A DNA stretch of 6,139 bases from Acinetobacter sp. (GCA_030523805.1 JAUNHS010000049.1:1-6139), one strand, 5' to 3'. Numbered from the stretch's first letter, positions 1 through 5,016 are shown. Notes: generated by a model from the letters alone, not told the origin. A program made the numbers and translations.

Positions 1-50
1 TCTAGGGCAAATTATATTCCCCTAAATTCTAGGGCGTATGTGATACGCCC
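1..50. repeat. Short palindromic repeat at left edge
   Basis: GGGCGTAT (32-39) and ATACGCCC (43-50) form a perfect 8-bp inverted repeat around a 3-base GTG loop. TCTAGGGC occurs at 1-8 and again at 28-35, and CCCTA (20-24) can also pair with TAGGG (30-34). The compact GC-rich palindrome in AT-rich intergenic DNA looks like a dispersed intergenic repeat (REP-like), but one copy in this window cannot prove it is repeated in the genome. No T-tract follows, so it is not an intrinsic terminator. Confidence 0.5.
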
Positions 51-93
51 CTACGCCACCCAAATTGATCTATTTTGATGATGCTATATTGCT

Positions 94-127
94 AAAAACA
101 CAGGGTAAATACTATCCTGTGTTTTTT
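94..127 (+). terminator. Strong intrinsic terminator, probably bidirectional
   Basis: AAAAACACAGG (94-104) pairs perfectly with CCTGTGTTTTT (116-126). A wobble and two A-T pairs continue inward, leaving a small loop around 108-112. The stem ends in six T residues on the + strand (122-127). The A-tract at 94-98 gives a T-run on the other strand, so it could work both ways. No gene lies to its left inside the window, so it most likely ends a gene beyond the left edge and insulates the LRR locus from it. Confidence 0.8.
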
Positions 128-304
128 ATTGCACGCTATTTGGCAAAATTCATGTGAAATGTAAATTTTATGATTAAAAAATAAACAAATAATATCCAGA
201 ACTAATTTTTTACCAAAGCTAAATAAAAACAAAGACATACAAAAAATATGAAAATTTGCCAAAATTTTTAAGTAATTGAAATATAACAAAATTTTACAAA
301 AATC
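128..304. other. AT-rich intergenic stretch with imperfect inverted repeat
   Basis: No coding region can be supported here. TTTGGCAAAATTCAT (139-153) is nearly the reverse complement of ATGAAAATTTGCCAAA (248-263), so two arms of about 15 bp lie roughly 95 bp apart. This could be a mobile-element relic or a looping regulator site, or chance in AT-rich DNA. Candidate -35 hexamers sit at the right end (TTGAAA 276-281, TTTACA 293-298), but neither has ideal spacing to the TATAAT at 313-318. Confidence 0.4.
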
Positions 305-324
305 AATTCCATTATAATGGAATT
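293..324 (+). promoter_or_regulatory. Palindrome carrying TATAAT: candidate promoter/operator
   Basis: Positions 305-324 are a perfect 20-bp palindrome (AATTCCATTA and its reverse complement TAATGGAATT). Its centre contains a consensus -10 box, TATAAT, at 313-318. A dyad on a -10 box is the geometry expected for a repressor site. The -35 is weak: TTTACA at 293-298 is only 14 bp away, and TTGAAA at 276-281 is 31 bp away. A start near 325 would give gene 1 a leader of about 160 nt. Promoter identity is inferred, the palindrome is directly visible. Confidence 0.4.
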
Positions 325-351
325 ATCAACTCTTGTCAGAGTTGATAATTC
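320..351 (+). promoter_or_regulatory. 13-bp perfect stem-loop in gene 1 leader
   Basis: GAATTATCAACTC (320-332) and GAGTTGATAATTC (339-351) pair perfectly around the 6-base loop TTGTCA. Its left arm overlaps the right half of the preceding palindrome (320-324), and its right arm overlaps the next inverted repeat (348-351), so neighbouring helices cannot all form at once. No T-run follows, so it is not a classic terminator. It may be an operator dyad or the 5' hairpin of the leader RNA. Confidence 0.5.
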
Positions 352-430
352 ATCTCCTTTATTTACATTTTTTATTTAATTTGTAAATCACAGTCGCCCA
401 AGCACAGCCTATGGCAGGGTGGAGATGAAT
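348..430 (+). other. Foldable 83-nt leader element
   Basis: ATTCATCTCC (348-357) is the exact reverse complement of GGAGATGAAT (421-430), giving a 10-bp closing stem. Inside it, ATTTACA (361-367) pairs with TGTAAAT (382-388), and CCC (397-399) with GGG (417-419) encloses GCC/GGC (407-409/413-415). GCCCAA (396-401) can instead pair with TTGGGC (457-462), close to the gene 1 ribosome site. A run of six T residues lies at 440-445. This resembles a multibranched regulatory RNA or a mobile-element end. I recognise no known RNA family, and a single copy gives no covariation support. Confidence 0.35.
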
Positions 431-472
431 GGAAATCGCTTTTTTATTGCCTGGTATTGGGCATTTGAAAAT

Positions 473-486
473 AGGAGTTGGTTGTG
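473..486 (+). promoter_or_regulatory. RBS that sets the start of gene 1 at GTG 484
   Basis: AGGAG lies at 473-477. The first in-frame start-like codon, TTG at 478, touches the Shine-Dalgarno with zero spacing and cannot be used efficiently. GTG at 484-486 is six bases from AGGAG, which is good spacing, so it is the preferred start. Confidence 0.65.
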
Positions 487-1209
487 TTTGCTCAAAAGAG
501 TGTAGATGATTTAATCAAGTTTGCTTACATGTTTCACAATGAAGCGGCAGATGATGCTTGGCATCGTTATCGCTCGTGGGAAACGTGCTATAGCCAATTT
601 AAAGCAGCCAGACAAGCCGAACATAAAGATTATAAACAATTAAGTATTGCTCTTGGTTTTTACCTTGCCAGTTGGGGAATGTATCGTGGCTCGGCTTTTT
701 TACTTGATTGCAATGAACAAGTGCATGAAGCCGTAGTGAAAATTGTACTTGAGCCAAAGTACGATGCCTTGCTTGATTTGGATTGTGAGACTTTTTTGCA
801 ATCTAAACATATTCAAATGCTTTTACAAGAGTTAAGCGAGCGATTGAGACAGCATTATGACGAAATTCGCCGCAGTGTAGAGCAACGCAATCAAAAGAAG
901 CCAGCCAAAGCCGATGTTTCTAGCGTTTTAATTACCAAAGTATTACTTGGCGTGTTGGCGTGTGTGCCAGCGTACGATCGCTTTTTTAAAAATGCAATCG
1001 TAGGTACAGGCATTAGCACAGCAGTGTACAACACGGCTTCGTTAAAGAAATTAGCCAAATTTTATATGAATCATCGTGAGCAGTTGGAAATGGCACGTTT
1101 GCAGTTGCAATATGCTCAAGGTCAAGCGTATCCACAAATGAAATTTTTGGATATGGGATTTTTTAAGATGGGTGCGAATCAGCCAAATTCATCTAAATCA
1201 GTTCAATGA
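484..1209 (+). CDS. Conserved-looking helical protein of unknown function (gene 1)
   Basis: A 241-residue protein from GTG 484, or 243 if the TTG at 478 is used. It looks almost wholly alpha-helical, with no signal peptide and no clear membrane helix. The most hydrophobic part, around residues 147-162 (VLITKVLLGVLAC), is short and followed by V-P-A-Y-D-R-F-F. The stretch F-Y-L-A-S-W-G-M-Y-R-G-S-A-F-L-L (59-74) and the V-P-A-Y-D-R-F-F segment (161-168) resemble, from memory, conserved blocks of a widespread bacterial hypothetical family. I cannot name that family or give it an activity. A basic helical linker (about 129-145) separates two helical halves, and the C-terminus is polar and probably disordered. 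It precedes the LRR genes by 66 bp on the same strand and may be co-transcribed, but it carries no LRR or shared cap, so a functional link is only positional. Confidence 0.8.
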   Translation: MFAQKSVDDLIKFAYMFHNEAADDAWHRYRSWETCYSQFKAARQAEHKDYKQLSIALGFYLASWGMYRGSAFLLDCNEQVHEAVVKIVLEPKYDALLDLDCETFLQSKHIQMLLQELSERLRQHYDEIRRSVEQRNQKKPAKADVSSVLITKVLLGVLACVPAYDRFFKNAIVGTGISTAVYNTASLKKLAKFYMNHREQLEMARLQLQYAQGQAYPQMKFLDMGFFKMGANQPNSSKSVQ

Positions 1210-1237
1210 CTGATGTCATCACATGATGAAATTAGTC
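1208..1237 (+). promoter_or_regulatory. Imperfect hairpin after gene 1
   Basis: GACTGATGTCATC (1208-1220) pairs with GATGAAATTAGTC (1225-1237) around an ACAT loop, with one mismatch and one G-T wobble. The stem begins inside the gene 1 stop codon. Seven T residues occur at 1250-1256, but 12 bases separate them from the stem, so this is at best a weak terminator or attenuator between gene 1 and the LRR genes. Confidence 0.35.
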
Positions 1238-1249
1238 GGGATTAATATG

Positions 1250-1283
1250 TTTTTTTATGCCTAGGAGTAAAAGTTATGGCAAT
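1250..1283 (+). repeat. LRR-gene leader module, copy 1 (T-run, ATGCCTA, AGGAG, ATGGCAAT)
   Basis: T-run 1250-1256, ATGCCTA from 1257, AGGAG at 1263-1267, then ATG at 1276 after 8 bases. The same order recurs at 4472-4506, and without the T-run at 2651-2679. In this copy the upstream ATG (1257) is 19 bases from the real start and out of frame. This shows the upstream ATG is not a conserved start codon and supports the inner ATG in all three genes. Confidence 0.65.
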
Positions 1284-2559
1284 TAAAAGTGTAGCAGTGT
1301 ACCAAAAAGATTTGGTGATCCGAGATGCAAATAATGCAATTCATGTCGTAAAGGTTACGGATAAAGATTGCATTGAACGTTATGACGTAACCAATCCTGA
1401 GTTACACCGTATTGCTGAAGCAGTAAAACTCACTTATGACGAAAAATGGAATGTACAAACATTTGGTCGTAAATTGATTGAATTTTTAAACGAAAACGAT
1501 GTAGAGAAAAGTTTAAGAGTTGCTATTTATAATAATGAATTGATTGTGCAATCAAAAGAGTTACCAAGAACAGTTCATGTGTTGAACTTAGATGATCAAG
1601 CGAAAGATGTAGAACGCCACGATACAAGCTATAAAAATTTAGAGCGTATTGCGAAAGATGTTGGCTTGACGTATGACAGTGGCATAAACACTCAAAACCT
1701 TGGTTCAAAATTGATTTCTTTTATTAATGGTGAGCCAATCGTTGAACGACCAAGAACAGCAAAACTTGAAGTGGTGGCTTTTGGGGTGGATTACCTAGAA
1801 AAAGGATCTACTGGCTTAGTCGCTAAGCTGTCGGACGGTCGTATCGCATATTATGAGCGAACTGAAGATGACGTGCAATACGATTCAGGCGATTTAAAAG
1901 AAGGCGAATTGTTGTTAATAGACAATGGACAATATGCCGTGTCTTACAGAGATGGTGAAAGTTTAACTTTTAAACTGATTGGCTTTGATGAGAAAGCACA
2001 AGAAGAATTGGTAAGTATTGCCGATAGCTATAGCTTTTGGGATTTGACTGATCTTGTCAAAGGCAAGACACCTGAGCAAGCCGCAGATATTCTCATTAAG
2101 CGTTTGAATTTGAATGATGACCGTTGGCAATGGTGGTTGAGTTTAAATCTTAGCATGAAGTATTTGCTGTTGTGGCACGTGTCAGGTGGCTTGGAGTTTG
2201 AACTGCCAGAATTTGAAGATTTGTACGATATAGAAGTTGATTTAGAAGATCGTTCAGAAATGGAATTCTATATAGAAGACTATATTTGGGAATTGGAAGA
2301 AATTGTATGGTCTGATTCAAGTGAGCTTGATGAGTTAGATTTTGATGGCTTTAGCAAGTTAGCCGCATTGCCAAATTTGAAAGAGTTAGATTTCTGTAAA
2401 TCTTGTGTATATTTTAATGGCGATGAAGATAGTATCGCACAATTCCATGCGTTTAAAAACTTGAAGCGTTTAAACCTTGAGCGATGTGGCTATAGTGAAG
2501 ATGATGAATGTATCAAAGAACTCAAAGCAGCCTTACCAAATTGTGAAATTTTTGTGTAA
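1276..2559 (+). CDS. LRR protein with duplicated N-terminal domain (gene 2)
   Basis: A 427-residue, acidic, probably cytoplasmic protein. Residues 3-74 and 79-152 are two copies of one domain: a beta-rich start (SVAVYQKDLVIRD; RVAIYNNELIVQS), H-V-V/H-V-L, E-R-Y/E-R-H, R-I-A, then an amphipathic end (FGRKLIEFLN; LGSKLISFIN). I do not recognise this domain. Residues 160-280 form a separate unrecognised region ending in a helix like those closing the repeats (ADILIKRLN), possibly a diverged third copy. WQWWLSLN (284-291) matches the tryptophan cap of the downstream LRR genes. A very acidic insert (about 306-355) follows. Only about two degenerate LRRs remain (361-420), ending in the shared A-L-P-N-C-E-I cap. 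AGGAG lies 8 bases before ATG 1276. A ligand-binding or scaffold role is inferred from LRRs alone. Confidence 0.85.
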   Translation: MAIKSVAVYQKDLVIRDANNAIHVVKVTDKDCIERYDVTNPELHRIAEAVKLTYDEKWNVQTFGRKLIEFLNENDVEKSLRVAIYNNELIVQSKELPRTVHVLNLDDQAKDVERHDTSYKNLERIAKDVGLTYDSGINTQNLGSKLISFINGEPIVERPRTAKLEVVAFGVDYLEKGSTGLVAKLSDGRIAYYERTEDDVQYDSGDLKEGELLLIDNGQYAVSYRDGESLTFKLIGFDEKAQEELVSIADSYSFWDLTDLVKGKTPEQAADILIKRLNLNDDRWQWWLSLNLSMKYLLLWHVSGGLEFELPEFEDLYDIEVDLEDRSEMEFYIEDYIWELEEIVWSDSSELDELDFDGFSKLAALPNLKELDFCKSCVYFNGDEDSIAQFHAFKNLKRLNLERCGYSEDDECIKELKAALPNCEIFV

Positions 2560-2576
2560 TACAAATGACACCTTTT

Positions 2577-2637
2577 AAACCCTACTACAAAGCGATTTGT
2601 AGTAGAGCAAGCAACCTAAACATAGGGTTTAGGTTGC
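2577..2637 (+). promoter_or_regulatory. Twin-hairpin leader before gene 3, with alternative pairing
   Basis: CTACTACAAA (2582-2591) pairs with TTTGTAGTAG (2596-2605) across a GCGA (GNRA-type) loop. GCAACCTAAA (2611-2620) pairs with TTTAGGTTGC (2628-2637) across 7 bases. AAACCCTA (2577-2584) can instead pair with TAGGGTTT (2623-2630), which would break both hairpins. No T-run follows the second stem (CCCTTAACTTG), so a plain intrinsic terminator is unlikely. The element recurs in altered form at 4398-4463. It may be an attenuator, an RNA-stability element or a recombination-prone repeat. Confidence 0.55.
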
Positions 2638-2650
2638 CCCTTAACTTGAT

Positions 2651-2679
2651 ATGCCAATGGGAGAAAAAATCATGGCAAT
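2651..2679 (+). repeat. LRR-gene leader module, copy 2 (RBS and start)
   Basis: This 29-bp block differs from the block at 4478-4506 by one base (A versus T at the sixth position). It contains GGGAG (2659-2663) 8 bases before ATG 2672. The upstream ATG at 2651 is in frame and would add M-P-M-G-E-K-I, but it lies before the Shine-Dalgarno and is out of frame in copy 1, so the start is placed at 2672. Confidence 0.75.
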
Positions 2680-3640
2680 TAAAAGCGTAGCCGTATATCA
2701 AAATGATTTAGTTATACGAGATGAACAAGATACAATCCATGTAGTAAAAGTTACAGACAAGGAAAGTATTGAGCGTTATGAAGTGAGCAGTGCAGCGTTA
2801 AATGATATTGCACAACAAGTGAAATTAAAGCGTGAAGAAACGTGGAATGTGCGTACATTTGGTCGTAAATTGATTGAATTTTTAAACGAAAATTCAGCAG
2901 AGAAAAACTTAACGGTTGCGATTTATGGCAATGAGTTGATTGTACAAGAAGTGCAGGACAGCAAGCGTGAAACAGTGCATGTATTGCACTTAAATGGTAA
3001 AGATGTAGAGCGTTATACAACGAGTTTGCCACAGTTAGAGCGTATTGCTCAAGATTTAAAAGTAGAGTATGAGCGAGCGAAGACTAATACGAGATCATTA
3101 GGTGCAAAACTGATTGCTCACTTAAACGCTACACCAGCAGAAAAAGCAACAGCAAAAGCAACAGTAAAAGTAAGCAAAGCCAGCACGGCAGCAGCTGTAC
3201 CAGCGATTGATTTTGCATGGTGGAAAGGTTTGAGTTATGAATGGCATAAGGAATTTGCTGCAAATTTGGATATTAACACGTACTCTGTGGATAGGTTCCT
3301 TGATGAAACTTTTATGCAAGAGTACTTAGAAAGGTTAAAGAATTTAAAAGAGTTAATCATTTATGAGCACTGCATTACAGTAAGTGATATTACTCCATTG
3401 GCTGGTTTAATTAACTTGAAAAAGCTAGTTTTAAGAGGACAGAAACTTTTAACAGATATTAGTCCATTGGCTCATTTAACCAAGTTGCAAGAGCTAGATT
3501 TACAAGAATGTGAACAGATAACAGATATTAGCCCATTGGCTAATTTAACCAAGTTGAAAGATTTATATTTAGGTGGATGTAAGCAAATAACAGATATTAG
3601 TCCATTGGCTCATTTAACCAAGTTGCAAGAGCTAGAGTAA
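2672..3640 (+). CDS. LRR protein with duplicated N-terminal domain, C-terminally truncated (gene 3)
   Basis: A 322-residue paralog of gene 2. Residues 1-75 align with gene 2 without gaps, including 38 identical bases (2855-2892 versus 1459-1496), and residues 79-152 are the second copy of the domain. An Ala/Lys/Thr-rich linker (about 153-178) follows, then the cap FAWWKGLSYEWHKEF (181-195) and the L-D-E-T-F-M-Q-E-Y-L-E-R-L-K-N helix (210-224). From about residue 225 come LRRs, the last three in exact 69-bp register (L-T-D-I-S-P-L-A-H-L-T-K-L-Q-E-L type). The protein stops abruptly inside an LRR (LTKLQELE, stop at 3638-3640) and lacks the A-L-P-N-C cap found in its relatives. The DNA after 3636 belongs to the linker of another paralog, so the stop comes from a recombination junction. 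An incomplete LRR solenoid may be unstable, so function is uncertain. Confidence 0.8.
   Translation: MAIKSVAVYQNDLVIRDEQDTIHVVKVTDKESIERYEVSSAALNDIAQQVKLKREETWNVRTFGRKLIEFLNENSAEKNLTVAIYGNELIVQEVQDSKRETVHVLHLNGKDVERYTTSLPQLERIAQDLKVEYERAKTNTRSLGAKLIAHLNATPAEKATAKATVKVSKASTAAAVPAIDFAWWKGLSYEWHKEFAANLDINTYSVDRFLDETFMQEYLERLKNLKELIIYEHCITVSDITPLAGLINLKKLVLRGQKLLTDISPLAHLTKLQELDLQECEQITDISPLANLTKLKDLYLGGCKQITDISPLAHLTKLQELE
3163..3226 (+). repeat. Linker/cap duplication, copy A (partner at 3636-3699)
   Basis: AGTAAAAG (3163-3170) through the WWK codons (to 3226) recurs at 3636-3699, offset by 473 bp. 51 consecutive bases (3176-3226 and 3649-3699) are identical. After one mismatch the match resumes and then fades into related cap sequence. 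The offset is not a multiple of three, which is why the second copy is out of frame with gene 3. Confidence 0.85.
3451..3636 (+). repeat. 69-bp LRR-coding DNA repeats in gene 3
   Basis: The word AACAGATATTAG starts at 3451, 3520 and 3589, exactly 69 bp (23 residues) apart. Units one and three are identical over 48 bp (3451-3498 and 3589-3636), ending at the junction with the linker copy. Unit two differs at several positions. The first and third being more alike than adjacent units suggests duplication of a two-repeat block or gene conversion. Confidence 0.85.
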
Positions 3641-4383
3641 AAGCAACCAAAGCCAGCACGGCAGCAGCTGTACCAGCGATTGATTTTGCATGGTGGAAAA
3701 GTTTGAGCGATGAATGGCATAGCATTTTTTTAGAAGCGATTGATGTGAGTGATATAGAAGAAGAGCAATTACTTGATGAAAGTTTTATGCAAGAGCATTT
3801 GGAAAAGTTAAAGAATACACAAGAGTTGTCCTTAAATTTATGGTGCATGATGATTACAGATATTAGTGTATTGTCTCCTTTTACTCATTTGCAAGAGTTG
3901 AATTTGAGCAATTGTTTTGAATTAATAGATATTAGTGCTTTGACTAATTTGCGAGTGTTGAGAATAAGCAATTGTCAGGAGCTAACAGATATTAGTTCAT
4001 TGTCTCATTTAACTAATTTGCAAGAACTGACATTGGAGGATTGTAACCAATTAACAGATATAAGTGCATTGGCTAATTTGACTAATTTGAAAAAGTTTAA
4101 ATTGTCAGGTTTAGAACTATTAACAGATATAAGTGCATTGGCTAATTTGACTAATTTGCAAGAGTTGGAATTGGACTGGTGTTCACAATTAGCAGATATT
4201 AGTGCTTTGGTAAATTTAACAAATTTGCAAAAACTAGACTTATCACTTTTATATAAATTAACAGATATAAGTGCATTGGCTAATTTAACTAATTTGGAAT
4301 TTGTGTCTTTGAGTGATTGTGATCAAGTAACAGGTGTTAAAGAATTACAAGCTGCTTTACCAAATTGCAGAATTGCCATTTGA
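3637..4383 (+). pseudogene. Headless LRR reading frame, 5'-truncated paralog joined out of frame to gene 3
   Basis: From 3637 this frame reads V-K-A-T-K-A-S-T and the same linker as gene 3. It continues into the cap FAWWKSLSDEWHSIF, the helix L-L-D-E-S-F-M-Q-E-H-L-E-K-L-K-N, about seven LRRs and the cap A-L-P-N-C-R-I: 248 intact codons. It lacks the N-terminal domain pair, and no Shine-Dalgarno plus start precedes it. The frame is closed by TAG at 3598-3600. The only nearby starts are TTG 3703 (inside the conserved L-S-D-E-W cap) and ATG 3787, both poor candidates because their upstream bases are constrained by coding. It is probably the rear half of a once-complete paralog fused to gene 3 by deletion. 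One inserted base, or loss of two, near 3637 would make a fusion of about 570 residues. The clean reading frame implies a recent event or continued expression from TTG 3703. Confidence 0.65.
3982..4326 (+). repeat. Five 69-bp LRR-coding repeats in the headless frame
   Basis: The word (C/T)TA(A/G)CAGATAT starts at 3982, 4051, 4120, 4189 and 4258, always 69 bp apart. Units at 4051 and 4120 share 39 identical bases, and the unit at 4258 is nearly the same. The preceding unit (from 3922) is 60 bp, a three-codon deletion within the repeat. The encoded motif is T-D-I-S-A-L-A-N-L-T-N-L-Q-E-L, often with Cys where internalin-type LRRs have Asn. Confidence 0.85.
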
Positions 4384-4397
4384 TAAGGCTGAGCATT

Positions 4398-4463
4398 CCT
4401 AAACCTAGCACAAACTCATTTGTAGTAAAGCAAACAACCTAAATCACACGGTTTAGGTTGTTT
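4398..4463 (+). promoter_or_regulatory. Twin-hairpin leader before gene 4, diverged copy of 2577-2637
   Basis: AAACAACCTAAA (4432-4443) pairs with TTTAGGTTGTTT (4452-4463) over 12 bp. Relative to the gene 3 leader, the G-C pair 2611/2637 has become A-T (4434/4461), a compensatory change. The first hairpin is eroded: CTAGCACAAA (4405-4414) and TTTGTAGTAA (4419-4428) pair only in part. CCTAAACC (4398-4405) can pair alternatively with GGTTTAGG (4450-4457). Six T residues at 4472-4477 lie 8 bases past the stem, too far for an ideal terminator. Confidence 0.55.
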
Positions 4464-4471
4464 CCCCCTAA

Positions 4472-4506
4472 TTTTTTATGCCTATGGGAGAAAAAATCAT
4501 GGCAAT
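4472..4506 (+). repeat. LRR-gene leader module, copy 3 (RBS and start)
   Basis: A T-run (4472-4477), then the block almost identical to 2651-2679, with GGGAG at 4486-4490 and ATG at 4499 after 8 bases. Identity with the gene 3 leader continues to ATGGCAAT and stops there. The following codons encode a different protein part, so the leader plus first codons behave as one transferable unit. The in-frame ATG at 4478 is rejected as the start for the same reason as 2651. Confidence 0.75.
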
Positions 4507-4897
4507 ATTTACAGAAGTAAGTTGGGAGTGGTGGCAGAGCTTGAGCGATGAATGGCGTGAGCTTTTATCTTATTCAATGGACGTGGACGAAGCTGAGCCA
4601 GAGCAATTACTTGACCAAAAGTTTATGAAAAAACCTTTGGAAGAACTAAAAAATTTAAAGATGCTCAATTTATCTTACGCTAGAGTAAAAGATTATAGTC
4701 CATTGACGGTGCTATTGAACAGTTTGCACCAATTAGAAGATTTAGATTTAAGTAATAGTAGTATTACCGATATTTCACCACTTTTAGGTACGACAAGTCG
4801 CCTTAAACATGTCTATTTGTTGGGTACTGAAGTAGATAAAGAAGATATTGAAAAGTTAAAAAATGGCTTTGCTTGGTTTGTAAAAGTGATTGATTAA
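4499..4897 (+). CDS. Short LRR protein lacking the N-terminal domain pair (gene 4)
   Basis: 132 residues. After M-A-I the sequence jumps to the cap WEWWQSLSDEWRELL (9-23) and the helix Q-L-L-D-Q-K-F-M-K-K-P-L-E-E-L-K-N (37-52), the same order as in gene 3 and the headless frame but without the ~150-residue N-terminal domains and linker. Two to three LRRs follow (LKMLNLSYARVKDYSPL, LEDLDLSNSSITDISPL, LKHVYLLGTEVDKEDI). The end (NGFAWFVKVID) replaces the usual A-L-P-N-C cap. It looks like a minimal natural deletion form, though its own ribosome site and clean frame suggest it is translated. No signal peptide. It could be a stand-alone binding module or a remnant, and no activity can be assigned. 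Confidence 0.8.
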   Translation: MAIFTEVSWEWWQSLSDEWRELLSYSMDVDEAEPEQLLDQKFMKKPLEELKNLKMLNLSYARVKDYSPLTVLLNSLHQLEDLDLSNSSITDISPLLGTTSRLKHVYLLGTEVDKEDIEKLKNGFAWFVKVID

Positions 4898-5016
4898 GCA
4901 AGGAAATATGCTACAGAAATATGCCACGTTGTAAGATGGATTATTGATGTAGCGTATGATGTAGCATAGCAATCAACGCATAAAACCTGCGAAAAGATGA
5001 TGAAATAGGACAAACC
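4898..5016 (+). promoter_or_regulatory. Gene 4-5 spacer with short repeats and RBS
   Basis: Contains the near-tandem repeats GAAATATGCTAC/GAAATATGCCAC (from 4903 and 4917) and GATGTAGC (4947 and 4959), plus an 8-bp inverted repeat TATGCTAC (4907-4914)/GTAGCATA (4961-4968). The twin-hairpin leader of genes 3 and 4 is absent. AGGA at 5007-5010, 6 bases before ATG 5017, serves gene 5. No clear promoter or terminator is seen. Confidence 0.4.

Noticed and set aside
92..289. 65-residue reading frame on the minus strand
   Set aside because: It overlaps the terminator at 94-126, lies in very AT-rich DNA, has Phe/Ile/Cys-rich low-complexity content and shows no recognisable family.
383..463. Possible tail of a TnpB-type gene with an omega-RNA-like end in the gene 1 leader
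   Set aside because: The segment folds and can be translated, but no catalytic or zinc-finger motif is present and I cannot match the bases to a known element end. The idea is too weak to annotate.
2611..2640. Intrinsic terminator after gene 2
   Set aside because: The hairpin is strong but is followed by CCCTTAACTTG rather than a T-run, so rho-independent termination is not supported.
2651..2671. Upstream in-frame ATG adding M-P-M-G-E-K-I to gene 3 (and the same at 4478 for gene 4)
   Set aside because: GGGAG lies downstream of this ATG and 8 bases before the inner ATG. In the gene 2 leader the matching upstream ATG is out of frame.
3629..3642. Programmed -1 frameshift joining gene 3 to the headless frame
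   Set aside because: The codons before the stop (GAG CTA GAG) do not form a slippery heptamer and would not re-pair after a shift. A recombination scar explains the sequence better.
2751..3848. Minus-strand reading frames opposite gene 3 and the headless frame
   Set aside because: They mirror strongly supported LRR/N-domain coding on the + strand and have Cys/Ser/His-rich shadow composition. The recurring segments in them only reflect the duplicated linker.
3982..4326. Regular 69-bp repeats as a possible CRISPR or minisatellite array
   Set aside because: The period is an exact multiple of three, the frame stays open, and the units encode canonical LRRs. There is no repeat-spacer layout.
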